A DNA stretch of 64,000 nt from Ralstonia sp. UBA689 (GCF_002298975.1 NZ_DBMV01000041.1:136212-200211); one strand, 5' to 3'; shown: positions 8,531-17,191, numbered from the stretch's first letter. Numbers and translations are program-made. The notes: a model not told the origin generated them from the sequence alone.

Positions 8531-9622
8531 TCAGACGGCGGCCACCGCCGCAGGCATCGGCGCGCGCGCTTGCGCGAGTCCGATCAGGTAGTGCAGACGC
8601 ACCATCAGCAACAGCAGCACCGCCGCGCCGCCGTTGTGCGCCACAGCAGCCAGAAGCGGCCAGCCCAGCACGATGTTCGATAGGCCCGTCGCGAGTTGCA
8701 CGGCCAGCACGATGAGCAACACAGTCGCCACGCGAGCGATGCCGGCCACGCGCCGCGCACGCACGCCCAGCCACGCCAGGTAGGTCAGCACGATGACGGC
8801 GAACACCCGGTGCGTCCAGTGGATGGCGACCAGCGCGTCATGCGAGATAAACTCGCCGCCGGCGGTCTTGCCAAGCTGGCGCCAGAACGTGAACCCGTGC
8901 GCAAAATCCATCGCCGGGACCCACTGGCCGTTGCACAGCGGGAAGTCGGTACAGGCGAGCACGGCGTAATTGGTGCTGACCCAGCCGCCCAGCGCAATCT
9001 GTACGATGAGCAGCGCCAGGCCGATCGCCGCCGACATGCGCAGCGATGCGCCACGGCCATCGACCGCGCGCGGCACATCGTTCTTGCAACCAAGCCAGAT
9101 CAGCGCCGCCAGCAGTGACATGCCAAGCAGCAGGTGCGTCACCACGATGGCCGGCTGCAGCTTGAGCGTGACCGTCCACGCGCCGAACGCGCCCTGCACG
9201 CATACCAGCGCAAGCACGGCCGTCGCATACCACGGCGATTGCTTGAGTTCGCGGCGCTTGACCCACGCCAGCACCACCAGCGTGATGATCAGCACGCCCA
9301 GCGCCAGCGCGAAGTAGCGGTGCGTCATCTCGATCCACGCCTTCATCCACGTGACCGGGCCGCTCGGCATGGCAGTTTGCGCGGCGTGGATATCGTCCCG
9401 CGCATGGAACGGGTTGGACGTGCCGTAGCAGCCAGGCCAGTCCGGGCAACCTAGACCCGAGTCGGTCAGGCGCGTGAAACTGCCGAACATGATCAGGTCC
9501 AGTGTCAGGAACGCCGTGATCCACACGAGCTTGCGGTACTTGTTGCGATCCCCCTTGACGAGCACGTAGCACAGCGGAATCAGCGCGATCAGGATGCCGA
9601 TGGAAGCAAGTTGCAGCAGCAT
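8531..9622 (-). CDS. ctaA: Heme A synthase (COX15/CtaA)
   Basis: A 363-residue membrane protein with about eight helices that oxidises the C8 methyl of heme O to the formyl of heme A. Typical motifs are FTRLTDSGLGCPDWPGCYG in the first loop, EMTHRYFALALG with the heme-ligand histidine, and IHWTHRVFAV in the second half. The internal two-fold symmetry of the family is visible. It sits between the SCO-like gene and ctaB in the oxidase cluster, with 3-bp and 9-bp gaps that imply a single operon. Confidence 0.95.
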   Translation of the reverse strand: MLLQLASIGILIALIPLCYVLVKGDRNKYRKLVWITAFLTLDLIMFGSFTRLTDSGLGCPDWPGCYGTSNPFHARDDIHAAQTAMPSGPVTWMKAWIEMTHRYFALALGVLIITLVVLAWVKRRELKQSPWYATAVLALVCVQGAFGAWTVTLKLQPAIVVTHLLLGMSLLAALIWLGCKNDVPRAVDGRGASLRMSAAIGLALLIVQIALGGWVSTNYAVLACTDFPLCNGQWVPAMDFAHGFTFWRQLGKTAGGEFISHDALVAIHWTHRVFAVIVLTYLAWLGVRARRVAGIARVATVLLIVLAVQLATGLSNIVLGWPLLAAVAHNGGAAVLLLLMVRLHYLIGLAQARAPMPAAVAAV

Positions 9623-9625
9623 GGC

Positions 9626-10288
9626 TTATCCGATGCGCGAATACTTCAGCAGCCGAGTGAGGTCACCGCGCACCTTCTTCGGGTCCGGGTCCTTGGGAAA
9701 CTGCATCATCAGGTTGCCCAGCGGGTCGATCAGGAAGATGTGGTCGGCAGCCGGCGTCTTGCCATCGGCGAGCCAGCTCTTGGGCAGCTCGGGCGCGCGC
9801 AGGAAACGCACGGCGGCGTAGTCGTCGTTGTAGGCCTTGACCAGGCGCGGGTCGATCTCGCCCCGATCGGTAACGAGCCATACCGGCACGATGCGGTCGC
9901 GGTCCGGCCCCTGGCCGATGCGCAATTGGCGCATGGTGAAGAGCTTGCGCGCGCAGTTGTCGTCGCAGGCGGCGCCATCCACCGAGACCATCAGCCACTT
10001 GCCCTTGAGGCTCGCCAGCGGCACTTCGGCGCCATGCTCGTCCTGCACCATCAAGCTGGCCGGGATCGGGCACTGCGGCTCCACCAGCGCGCCGTAGGCC
10101 GCCTTGCCCCCGGCCGGCGTGAAGACGTAGTACGCGAGGTATGACGCGATCACCGGCGAAGCACACACCAGCAGCAGGAACAGCATCATCATGCGGCCCC
10201 GGCGCGTGCGCGCGTCGATACGCGGATCAACGGGCGCAGCGGCGGCGGGCGTGCCGGGCGCGCCGGACGTGGACTCCTGGTTCACCAT
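9626..10288 (-). CDS. SCO-like thioredoxin-fold membrane protein of the oxidase cluster
   Basis: A 220-residue protein with a Pro/Ala-rich cytoplasmic start, one membrane anchor (MMMLFLLLVCASPVIASYLAYYVF) and a periplasmic domain. That domain carries a CDDNC motif in SVDGAACDDNCARKLF, the position of the CxxxC copper or thiol motif in SCO proteins. An ADHIFLIDP stretch near the C-terminus supplies a histidine where SCO1 has its third ligand. It lies between surf1 and ctaA, so a role in oxidase assembly is likely, but the sequence is far from classical SCO1. The ATG at 10288 is preferred over a longer frame because GGAA precedes it and the upstream residues look non-coding. Confidence 0.8.
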   Translation of the reverse strand: MVNQESTSGAPGTPAAAAPVDPRIDARTRRGRMMMLFLLLVCASPVIASYLAYYVFTPAGGKAAYGALVEPQCPIPASLMVQDEHGAEVPLASLKGKWLMVSVDGAACDDNCARKLFTMRQLRIGQGPDRDRIVPVWLVTDRGEIDPRLVKAYNDDYAAVRFLRAPELPKSWLADGKTPAADHIFLIDPLGNLMMQFPKDPDPKKVRGDLTRLLKYSRIG

Positions 10289-10340
10289 GTGATTTCCAAT
10301 ACCTTCAACTGCGGCACTAAGCCGCAACGTGAGTTCGTGT

Positions 10341-11105
10341 TCAGGCAGCCTCGGAGGAGGCTGCCAAGCGACGATAACGCCGCACGCTGTAGACGACCAT
10401 CAAGGTCAGCACCACCGCCGCCATCGCAAACCACTGGAACGCGTAGCCGTAATTGCGGTCGGCGCCCAGGTCTGCGCGCGGCCAATCACGCGCCAGGCCG
10501 TCTTGCGCGTCGGATTGTTGCTCCACCACAAAGGGCTGCAGCGGCATGCCGATTTCGCGCGAGAAAGCGTCGAGGTCGATATTCTGCCTAAGTCTCTGGC
10601 CGGCTTCATCTGCGCCGTCCTTGCGACCGAAACTGTAGACGCGGCTGGCATGTGGCACAGCGATCCCTTCGACCTGCACCTCGCCCGCCGGCGTGGCGTA
10701 CGGCGCGATGCGCGTGCGGTCCACCGGATCGCGCGGCAGCCAGCCGCGGTTGATCAGCACCGCGCGGCCGCCCGCCCCTTCCAGCACCAGCGGAATCAGC
10801 ACCTCGAAACCGGGCTGCGACACACCGCCCGCGACGTGCGGGCGATTGTCCAGTAGCACCGTGTGCGCCACATCGAACGTCCCGCGCAGCAGCACGGGCC
10901 GATACAACACGGTATCGGCTGCCACGGGCTGAGCGGTGATACGCCGCGCGGGCGCGCTTTGCAGTGCCTCGATGCGTGCCTGCCGATCGACGCGCTCATG
11001 CGCGCGGGACAATTGCCAGCGGCCGAGCGCGCACGTCAGCGCAATCAGCGTCATGCCGGCCAGCATCGGCACCGGCGCGAACCACTGACGCAAGGGTACG
11101 CGCAT
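10341..11105 (-). CDS. SURF1 family cytochrome oxidase assembly protein
   Basis: About 254 residues with the SURF1 layout: one membrane helix at each end (PMLAGMTLIALTCALG and FQWFAMAAVVLTLMVVY) and a periplasmic domain between. Family motifs present are LGRWQLSRA, YRPVLLRGTFD, the LLDNR segment, LINRGWLPRD and NYGYAFQWF. SURF1 helps insert heme A into subunit I. The exact start is ambiguous among three ATGs at 11126-11105; I give the last. It stands between the SCO-like gene and the plus-strand DUF2909 gene. Confidence 0.93.
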   Translation of the reverse strand: MRVPLRQWFAPVPMLAGMTLIALTCALGRWQLSRAHERVDRQARIEALQSAPARRITAQPVAADTVLYRPVLLRGTFDVAHTVLLDNRPHVAGGVSQPGFEVLIPLVLEGAGGRAVLINRGWLPRDPVDRTRIAPYATPAGEVQVEGIAVPHASRVYSFGRKDGADEAGQRLRQNIDLDAFSREIGMPLQPFVVEQQSDAQDGLARDWPRADLGADRNYGYAFQWFAMAAVVLTLMVVYSVRRYRRLAASSEAA

Positions 11106-11190
11106 CGTCATCGCACCCTTCCGCACGTCAACTCGGTGAGATAATGCCCAGCACCCATTTCCAAGCCTTCAATCCAACACTCAGCCTTCC

Positions 11191-11400
11191 ATGCGCATCG
11201 TCGTTGCCATCGCGTTCCTGCTGATCCTCGGCAGCCTTGCCTCCGCGCTGTTCTTCCTGATGCGCGACAAAGGCCACAGCAACCGCACCGTCCGCTCGCT
11301 GATGTTCCGCGTGGGTTTCTCGATTGCGCTGTTCATCTTCATCCTGATAGCGAACCGGCTGGGGTGGATCCACAGCACCGGCATCCAGTTCGGCCAATAG
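11191..11400 (+). CDS. Twin-transmembrane protein, DUF2909 family
   Basis: A 69-residue protein made almost entirely of two membrane helices (IVVAIAFLLILGSLASALFF and FRVGFSIALFIFILIANRL) joined by a short charged loop, RDKGHSNRTVRS. This is the DUF2909 pattern, often found beside cytochrome oxidase genes. It is the only plus-strand gene inside the otherwise minus-strand oxidase cluster, lying in the gap between surf1 and ctaE. No function is established; a small accessory role in the oxidase is a guess from position. Confidence 0.85.
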   Translation: MRIVVAIAFLLILGSLASALFFLMRDKGHSNRTVRSLMFRVGFSIALFIFILIANRLGWIHSTGIQFGQ

Positions 11401-11433
11401 CCGCAGCAAGTCGCCCCGCCAGAAAAACGAAAC

Positions 11434-11458
11434 GCCGCAGCGGTGTCCCGTCTGCGGC
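11434..11458 (-). terminator. Possible terminator after ctaE
   Basis: GCCGCAG and CTGCGGC form a 7-bp stem with an 11-base loop. On the minus strand it is followed by GTTTCGTTTTT, an imperfect T tract. It would end the ctaC-ctaE half of the cluster before surf1. Confidence 0.45.
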
Positions 11459-11509
11459 ATTCATTCGCCGGTTTTGGCGAGGCGGCGCAGCGCCGCCCCA
11501 CAGCTTACC

Positions 11510-12370
11510 TTAGAGCCAGTACACCACCACGTACAGACCCAGCCAGACCACGTCCACGAAGTGCCAGTACCACGCGGCGCCTTCAAACGCGAAGTGATGC
11601 TCCGGCGTGAAGTGGCCCCTGATCACGCGGCCCAGCACCACAGACAGCATGATCGCGCCCATCGTCACGTGGAAACCGTGGAAGCCCGTCAGCAGGAAGA
11701 ACGTCGAGCCGTAGATGCCGGACGTCAACTTCAGGTTCAGTTCGTGGTAGGCGTGGACGTATTCGAATACCTGGAAGCCCATGAACGTGAAGCCCAGGAT
11801 GATCGTCAGCAGCAGGCCCTGGATGACCTGGGCACGCTTGCCTTCACGTAGCGCGTGGTGCGCCCAGGTGAGCGTCACGCCCGAGGTCAGCAGCAGCGCG
11901 GTGTTGATGGTCGGGATCGGCCACGGGCCCATCGTGGTAAACGGCGCCACCGTGCCGGCCGGACCGGCGTTCGGCCACAGCGCGTTGAAGTCAGGCCACA
12001 GCAGCTTGTTGTTCAGGTCGCCCAGCCACGGCATGGCGATGTTGCGGGCATAGAACAGTGCGCCGAAGAACGCCGCGAAGAACATCACCTCCGAGAAGAT
12101 GAACCAGCCCATCGACCAGCGGAACGAGGCATCGACGCGCTCGCCGTACTGGCCGCCTTCGGATTCGGAGATGGCATCGGCAAACCACGCGCGCAGCACG
12201 AACAGGAACCACAGCAGCCCGATCAGGAAAGTCCACGGCGCCCACGGCTGCGCGTTCACCCACGCCGCGGAGCTCAGCAGCACGATCAGCAGACCGATGC
12301 TGGCCGTTATCGGATGCCGCGACGGCCCGGGCACGAAGTAGTACGGAGCGTTCGCTCGATTCGCACTCAT
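11510..12370 (-). CDS. ctaE: Cytochrome c oxidase subunit III
   Basis: A 286-residue membrane protein with seven helices, the third core subunit of aa3-type oxidase. It has the family segments MGWFIFSEVMFFAAFFGALF (with the conserved glutamate), WAHHALREG and YWHFVDVVWLGLYVVVYWL at the C-terminus. It starts after GGAG in the leader. The neighbouring DUF2970 gene lies 80 bp upstream. Also named coxC. Confidence 0.97.
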   Translation of the reverse strand: MSANRANAPYYFVPGPSRHPITASIGLLIVLLSSAAWVNAQPWAPWTFLIGLLWFLFVLRAWFADAISESEGGQYGERVDASFRWSMGWFIFSEVMFFAAFFGALFYARNIAMPWLGDLNNKLLWPDFNALWPNAGPAGTVAPFTTMGPWPIPTINTALLLTSGVTLTWAHHALREGKRAQVIQGLLLTIILGFTFMGFQVFEYVHAYHELNLKLTSGIYGSTFFLLTGFHGFHVTMGAIMLSVVLGRVIRGHFTPEHHFAFEGAAWYWHFVDVVWLGLYVVVYWL

Positions 12371-12450
12371 CTTTTATTCTCCAGCTCTATTTTTTTAAGA
12401 ATCCACTCGATGTTGCCCGGCCCTTACTGCATCTTGCGTGGACCGTCTCC

Positions 12451-12663
12451 TCAACCCACCACTGCACGCACGATCATCAACAGCACGAAGATGAACAGCA
12501 GCGCGCCCAGAATGCCCGCAATGATCACGTGCACAGGATTGAGCTGTGCCATGTCGCTATCATGATCGCGCCCCTTGCGCACCCCGAAGAAAGACCAGAA
12601 CACGGCCTTCATCGTTTGTGCAAATGATGCGCGTCGCTTCGTTGCTTCCTTCAGGTCGTCCAT
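12451..12663 (-). CDS. DUF2970 family small membrane protein
   Basis: A 70-residue protein: a basic N-terminal half (DDLKEATKRRASFAQTMKAVFWSFFGVRKGRDHD) and one C-terminal membrane helix (VIIAGILGALLFIFVLLMIVRAVVG). The pattern matches DUF2970, which is commonly found in betaproteobacterial oxidase clusters between Cox11 and subunit III. The ATG at 12663 is 4 bp after the ctaG stop, so it is probably translated with ctaG. The function is unknown. Confidence 0.85.
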   Translation of the reverse strand: MDDLKEATKRRASFAQTMKAVFWSFFGVRKGRDHDSDMAQLNPVHVIIAGILGALLFIFVLLMIVRAVVG

Positions 12664-12667
12664 GTCC

Positions 12668-13285
12668 TCACGTTCCTTTGCCCGGCATCGCCGGCGCAAT
12701 CGTCGACGGTGCATGGATTTCAAAGAAAGTGTAGGACAAGGTGATCGTCTTCACGTCCTTCGGAAGTTCCGGGTCGATCACAAACACCACGGGCATCTCG
12801 CGCGATTCGTTGGCCGTCAGCGTCTGCTGCTTGAAACAGAAACACTCGATCTTCTTGAAGAACTCGGTTGCCTGCTTGGGCGCGTAACTCGGAATGGCCT
12901 GCGCCTCCACCGTGCGTCCCTCCTTGTTCACCACCTCATAGACGATCTGGTTGATCTCGCCCGGGTGGACTTCCATGCTGTTCTTCACCGGGCGGAAGCG
13001 GAACGGCCCTTGGCTGTTCGAGTCGAACTCCACTGTCACGGTGCGTGCGGTGTCAATCTGCGTATTGCGCAGCGCGCCGCCGTCTTCATCGCGCGTGTTC
13101 AGCACGTTGATGTTGGTGATTTCGCAGATCTTCTTGTACAGCGGCACCATCGCATAGCCGAAGCCGAACATGATCACGACCACGACGGCCAGCTTGCCGA
13201 GCATGGCCCGGTTCAGGCCGCGGTCAGCGGCCCTGCTGTCTTCGGTCGGGTCCTGTTCGTCCAGCTTGGCCGGGGTCTGGCTCAT
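12668..13285 (-). CDS. ctaG: Cytochrome c oxidase assembly protein CtaG (Cox11)
   Basis: A 205-residue protein with one N-terminal membrane helix (LAVVVVIMFGFGYAMVPLY, about 32-50) and a periplasmic immunoglobulin-like domain. It carries the Cox11 copper-binding motif CFCF (Cys148, Cys150) in FFKKIECFCFKQQTL, plus the conserved MPVVFVIDPEL segment. Cox11 loads copper into the CuB site of subunit I. It is downstream of ctaD and the 44-residue protein, matching the usual order. Confidence 0.97.
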   Translation of the reverse strand: MSQTPAKLDEQDPTEDSRAADRGLNRAMLGKLAVVVVIMFGFGYAMVPLYKKICEITNINVLNTRDEDGGALRNTQIDTARTVTVEFDSNSQGPFRFRPVKNSMEVHPGEINQIVYEVVNKEGRTVEAQAIPSYAPKQATEFFKKIECFCFKQQTLTANESREMPVVFVIDPELPKDVKTITLSYTFFEIHAPSTIAPAMPGKGT

Positions 13286-13335
13286 AGGCGGTCTCGCGGG
13301 GGCTCAAATCAGCAACTCAGGCGCCGCGTGTTCGG

Positions 13336-13470
13336 CTAGCTGCCGAACACCACGCGCTTGAAAATCACACCCAGAAAGAAAACCAACGCAATGGTGGCGA
13401 GAATGAGCCCCAGACGGCGGTTGTTAGCACGCTGCTCGGGCGTTGTTGGGCTTTTCTCTGGATTCGACAT
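13336..13470 (-). CDS. Small cytochrome oxidase assembly-cluster protein (44 aa)
   Basis: Translating the minus strand from ATG at 13470 gives a 44-residue product beginning MSNPEKSPTTPEQRANNRRL, followed by one membrane helix (about 20-36, GLILATIALVFFLGVIF), and ending KRVVFGS with stop TAG. It has the look of the tiny proteins annotated as cytochrome oxidase small assembly proteins in Burkholderiales. AGGA (rc of TCCT in the leader, near 13478) stands close before the start. It sits between ctaD and ctaG, 61 bp after ctaD. It is too short for most gene callers. The function is inferred from position only. Confidence 0.8.
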   Translation of the reverse strand: MSNPEKSPTTPEQRANNRRLGLILATIALVFFLGVIFKRVVFGS

Positions 13471-13531
13471 TGTTGTCCGGAGGATCACGGAGCCAGCGCC
13501 AGCATCGGCAGCCGGCCCCGCGACACCTGCA

Positions 13532-15136
13532 TTACTTCACGTGCGGCGGTTCTTCAAACGTGTGGAACGGCGCCGGCGAGGGCACGGTCCACTCCAGGCC
13601 TTCCGCGCCATCCCACGGCTTGTCGGCGGCCTTCTCGCCACCGCGGTACGACGGCAGCACCACGAAGAAGAGGAAATACACCTGCATCAGACCAAAGCCC
13701 AGCGCACCGATCGACGCGACCTGATTGAAGTCGGCGAACTGCTGCGGGTAGTCCGCATAGCGGCGCGGCATGCCGGCCAGGCCCAGGAAATGCATCGGGA
13801 AGAACGTGAGGTTGAAGAAGATCATCGAACCCCAGAAGTGGATCTTGCCGCGCGTCTCGTTGTACATGTAGCCCGACCACTTCGGACCCCAGTAGTAGAA
13901 GCCCGCGAACAGCGCGAACAGCGAGCCGGCCACCAGCACATAGTGGAAGTGCGCCACCACGTAGTAGGTGTCCTGCAACTGGATGTCGATCGGCGCCACA
14001 GCCAGGATCAGGCCGGTGAAGCCGCCGATGGTGAACACGAAGATGAAGCCGAGGGCGAACAGCATCGGCGTCTCGAACGTCATTGAACCGCGCCACATGG
14101 TGGCGATCCAGTTGAAGATCTTCACGCCGGTCGGCACTGCGATCAGCATCGTCGCGTACATGAAGAAAAGCTGGCCGGTGACGGGCATGCCGGTCGTGAA
14201 CATGTGGTGCGCCCACACGATGAACGACAGGATGGCGATCGAAGCTGTGGCGTACACCATCGAGCTGTAGCCGAACAGCGGCTTGCGCGCGAAGGCCGGC
14301 ACGATCTGACTGATGATGCCGAACGCCGGCAAGATCATGATGTACACCTCGGGGTGCCCGAAGAACCAGAAGATGTGCTGGTACATCACCGGGTCACCGC
14401 CGCCGGCTGCCGAGAAGAAGCTCGTGCCGAAATGGCGATCGGTCAGCACCATGGTGATCGCACCTGCCAGCACCGGCATCACGGCGATCAGCAGGTAAGC
14501 CGTGATCAGCCACGTCCAGCAGAACATCGGCATCTTCATCAGCGTCATGCCCGGCGCGCGCATGTTCAGGATGGTCACGATGATGTTGATCGAGCCCATG
14601 ATCGACGAGGCACCCATGATGTGCACCGCGAAGATCGCCATGTCCATGCCCGGGCCCATCTGCACCGACAGCGGTGCATAGAGCGTCCAGCCGGCAGCCG
14701 TGGCGCCACCCGGGGCGAAGAACGAGCCCACCAGCAGGATGGCCGCCGGCGGCAGCAGCCAGAAGCTGAAGTTGTTCATCCGCGCGAACGCCATGTCGGA
14801 GGCGCCCACCTGCAGCGGGATCATCCAGTTCGCAAAGCCCACGAAGGCCGGCATGATCGCGCCGAACACCATGATCAGGCCATGCATCGTGGTGAACTGG
14901 TTGAACAGCTCCGGATGGAAGAACTGCAGGCCCGGCTCGAACAGCTCCAGGCGGATCAGCAGGGCCAGCGTGCCACCCGAAAGCAGCATCGCGAAGGAAA
15001 ACAGCAGGTACAGCGTGCCGATGTCCTTGTGGTTGGTCGCAAACAGCCACCGGCGCCAGCCGTGCGGATGGTCGTGCGCGTGGTCGTCTCCATGACCGTG
15101 CGCGTGATCTTGCGGGTGCGTAACAGCGGTGCTCAT
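13532..15136 (-). CDS. ctaD: Cytochrome c oxidase subunit I
   Basis: A 534-residue twelve-helix protein, the catalytic subunit holding heme a and the heme a3-CuB site. Key segments are TTMHGLIMVFGAIMPAF (heme a ligand), WFFGHPEVYIMILPAFGI with the crosslinked His-Tyr pair, WAHHMF for CuB, and VVAHFHYVLVAGS with the two heme ligand histidines. The K-channel lysine region is normal. The N-terminus before the first conserved segment is unusually histidine-rich (nine His in about 26 residues). AGGAG lies before the ATG at 15136. Confidence 0.98.
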   Translation of the reverse strand: MSTAVTHPQDHAHGHGDDHAHDHPHGWRRWLFATNHKDIGTLYLLFSFAMLLSGGTLALLIRLELFEPGLQFFHPELFNQFTTMHGLIMVFGAIMPAFVGFANWMIPLQVGASDMAFARMNNFSFWLLPPAAILLVGSFFAPGGATAAGWTLYAPLSVQMGPGMDMAIFAVHIMGASSIMGSINIIVTILNMRAPGMTLMKMPMFCWTWLITAYLLIAVMPVLAGAITMVLTDRHFGTSFFSAAGGGDPVMYQHIFWFFGHPEVYIMILPAFGIISQIVPAFARKPLFGYSSMVYATASIAILSFIVWAHHMFTTGMPVTGQLFFMYATMLIAVPTGVKIFNWIATMWRGSMTFETPMLFALGFIFVFTIGGFTGLILAVAPIDIQLQDTYYVVAHFHYVLVAGSLFALFAGFYYWGPKWSGYMYNETRGKIHFWGSMIFFNLTFFPMHFLGLAGMPRRYADYPQQFADFNQVASIGALGFGLMQVYFLFFVVLPSYRGGEKAADKPWDGAEGLEWTVPSPAPFHTFEEPPHVK

Positions 15137-15177
15137 CGCAGAACTCCTTGGATTCGTTTCGTCACGCAGACGATCAA

Positions 15178-16434
15178 TCAGCCAGCGTTGCGGTCTTGCG
15201 CCGCGCTCACTTGTTGGACGGCCACCTTGCCGGGGGCTTGCGCAGAAGCGGTCTTGGCGCCGCCGCCTTCGGGCATCTTGCCGCCGCGTGCATCCTTGAC
15301 TTGCAGCGGCTGCAGCACGTCACCGGTGTGGTTGCCCCAGTTGTTCCGCTCGTAAGTGATGACGGAGGCGATTTCCACATCGTTGAGCGCCGAGGCCCAA
15401 GGCGGCATGGCGTTCTTGCCGTGCAGCACGATGTTGACGTGATCGGCCAGCGGACCATTGGCGATCTTCGAGCCGTCCAGCGCCGGGAACGGACCGCCGC
15501 CCTTGCCGTTGGGCTGGTGGCAGACCGCGCAGTTGGCGGTGTAGACCTTCTCGCCGCGCGACTTGAGCTCGTCCAGCGTGTAGGTCTTGTTCGGGTCATC
15601 AGCCTTGGCGGCCATTTCCTTCTTCTTGCCGTCGACCCACGCCGTATAGTCGGCATCCGACACGACGCGCACGACGATCGGCATGAACGCGTGTTCCTTG
15701 CCGCACAGCTCGGCACACTGGCCGCGGTACACGCCCACCTTCTCGGCCCTGAACCACGTATCGCGCACGAAGCCCGGGATGGCATCCTGCTTCACGCCGA
15801 AAGCCGGGATCATCCAGGAGTGGATCACGTCGTTGGCGGTGGTGACGATGCGCACCTTCTTGTTGACCGGCACGACCAGTTCGTTATCGACCTCGATCAG
15901 GTACGTGTTGCCCTTGGGCGCCTGGTTGTCGATCTGATCGCGCGGGGTGGTGAGCGTGGAAAGGAACGAGATGCCCTCGCCTTCGCCCTTCAGGTAGTCG
16001 TAACCCCACTTCCACTGGTAACCGGTGGCCTTGATGGTGAGGTCGGAGTTGGTGGTGTCCTTCATCGCGACCACGGCGCGCGTGGCCGGCAGCGCCATCC
16101 CGATCACGATCAGGAACGGCACGATGGTCCAGATGATTTCAACCGTGGTGCTTTCGTGGAACCTCGCCGGCTTGTGACCCAGCGATTTGCGGTGCTTGAA
16201 AATGGAGTAGAACATCACCCCGAATACGCCGATGAAGATCACGATGCAGATGATCAGCATCATCCAGTGCAACCAGTGGATCTCGGCCGCGATCTTGGTG
16301 ACCGGGGGGGCGAGATTCAGTTGTCGCACTGCGGGGCCGCCCGGCATGTCTTCCACTGCCAGAGCCGTTTGACTGAGCGCGAGGAGGAAACCTGCCGCCA
16401 GCAAACTTGCCAATGTCTTATTCAACATTTTCAT
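15178..16434 (-). CDS. ctaC: Cytochrome c oxidase subunit II with fused cytochrome c domain
   Basis: About 418 residues: a signal peptide, two membrane helices, a CuA cupredoxin domain, and a C-terminal cytochrome c domain typical of caa3-like subunit II. CuA ligands are visible in VIHSWMIPAFG (His205) and QCAELCGKEHAFM (Cys240, Cys244, His248, Met251). The heme c motif CAVCH is at residues 302-306, with a distal methionine in NAMPPW. The fused heme lets the enzyme take electrons directly from small cytochromes. I place the start at 16434; an alternative is the ATG six bases further on. It follows the DUF2244 gene. Confidence 0.95.
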   Translation of the reverse strand: MKMLNKTLASLLAAGFLLALSQTALAVEDMPGGPAVRQLNLAPPVTKIAAEIHWLHWMMLIICIVIFIGVFGVMFYSIFKHRKSLGHKPARFHESTTVEIIWTIVPFLIVIGMALPATRAVVAMKDTTNSDLTIKATGYQWKWGYDYLKGEGEGISFLSTLTTPRDQIDNQAPKGNTYLIEVDNELVVPVNKKVRIVTTANDVIHSWMIPAFGVKQDAIPGFVRDTWFRAEKVGVYRGQCAELCGKEHAFMPIVVRVVSDADYTAWVDGKKKEMAAKADDPNKTYTLDELKSRGEKVYTANCAVCHQPNGKGGGPFPALDGSKIANGPLADHVNIVLHGKNAMPPWASALNDVEIASVITYERNNWGNHTGDVLQPLQVKDARGGKMPEGGGAKTASAQAPGKVAVQQVSAAQDRNAG

Positions 16435-16483
16435 TTTTCGTTGTCCCACAATTTACAGATTCCACTCTGCCCCGGTGCGAGGC

Positions 16484-16999
16484 TCAAGGAACCTGGGGTG
16501 GCGACCCAAGTCCCAAACACCAGGAAAGCTCGTCTGCGAGACAACGCCGACCGGCAGGGTCAAGAAACCGACCCACCCGCACGACGCGCCCGCTCGAACA
16601 CAGCGCGACCTGCTCTCGCAGCGACTCCTCCAACTCCACGCGCACCCAGCGCGGGTTGAATACGTGGCGCACCCGCCGGCTTGCGAAGACCTGTTCGACC
16701 ACCAGTGCATCCGCGTCCAGCCGGATGTGCTCGTAGTCGGAGGCGTGCCGGGCATAGTACAGCAACGCCCATCCCAGAGCCGTGACCTCCAGCCCAGAGA
16801 AAGGCAGCACGAGCCAGGCGCCTTGCCACGCAAAAAACGTAGCGATCACGAACGAGAGAATGACAATCGAGAGGTAGAACCAGCCGACCTGGCGGGGTGA
16901 AAGCGAGCAGTTTCGCTTCATGAGCCAGTTCTTCCGCGGCGATTCCGGGATGGTGGAGGCGCCGCACGCTAGCTGGAGCGCGATTCCAATGTCGTGCAT
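16484..16999 (-). CDS. DUF2244 family membrane protein
   Basis: About 171 residues with two adjacent membrane helices (FYLSIVILSFVIATFFAW and AWLVLPFSGLEVTALGWALLYY), then a soluble C-terminal beta-rich domain (DYEHIRLDADALVVEQV and onward). This is the DUF2244 layout. It lies directly upstream of ctaC, a very common arrangement in betaproteobacteria, and is probably the first gene of the oxidase operon. GGAG precedes the ATG at 16999; longer frames upstream look non-coding. The function is unknown. Confidence 0.82.
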   Translation of the reverse strand: MHDIGIALQLACGASTIPESPRKNWLMKRNCSLSPRQVGWFYLSIVILSFVIATFFAWQGAWLVLPFSGLEVTALGWALLYYARHASDYEHIRLDADALVVEQVFASRRVRHVFNPRWVRVELEESLREQVALCSSGRVVRVGRFLDPAGRRCLADELSWCLGLGSPPQVP

Positions 17000-17091
17000 T
17001 GAACCACTCCTGCCTCGGATGCATACCCGATCGGTTCGCCCGTGGCAAAAACGGGATAGGCCTTTGGGGGACTGCTGCGACAAACCGGCAC

Positions 17092-17120
17092 AGTATATGG
17101 CCCTAATTGACCTCGAACAA
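17092..17120 (-). promoter_or_regulatory. Candidate sigma-70 promoter of the oxidase operon
   Basis: On the minus strand, TTGTTC (17115-17120), a 17-base spacer and TATACT (17092-17097) stand about 95 bp upstream of the DUF2244 start. The -10 is a 5/6 match; the -35 is weak. Read by eye. Confidence 0.42.
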
Positions 17121-17191
17121 GGCAAAGCGTCTTTATGCAAGTCCCGGCTTGACAAGGGGCTGTCAATGCCGTTGACGCATGCAAAAGCGCC

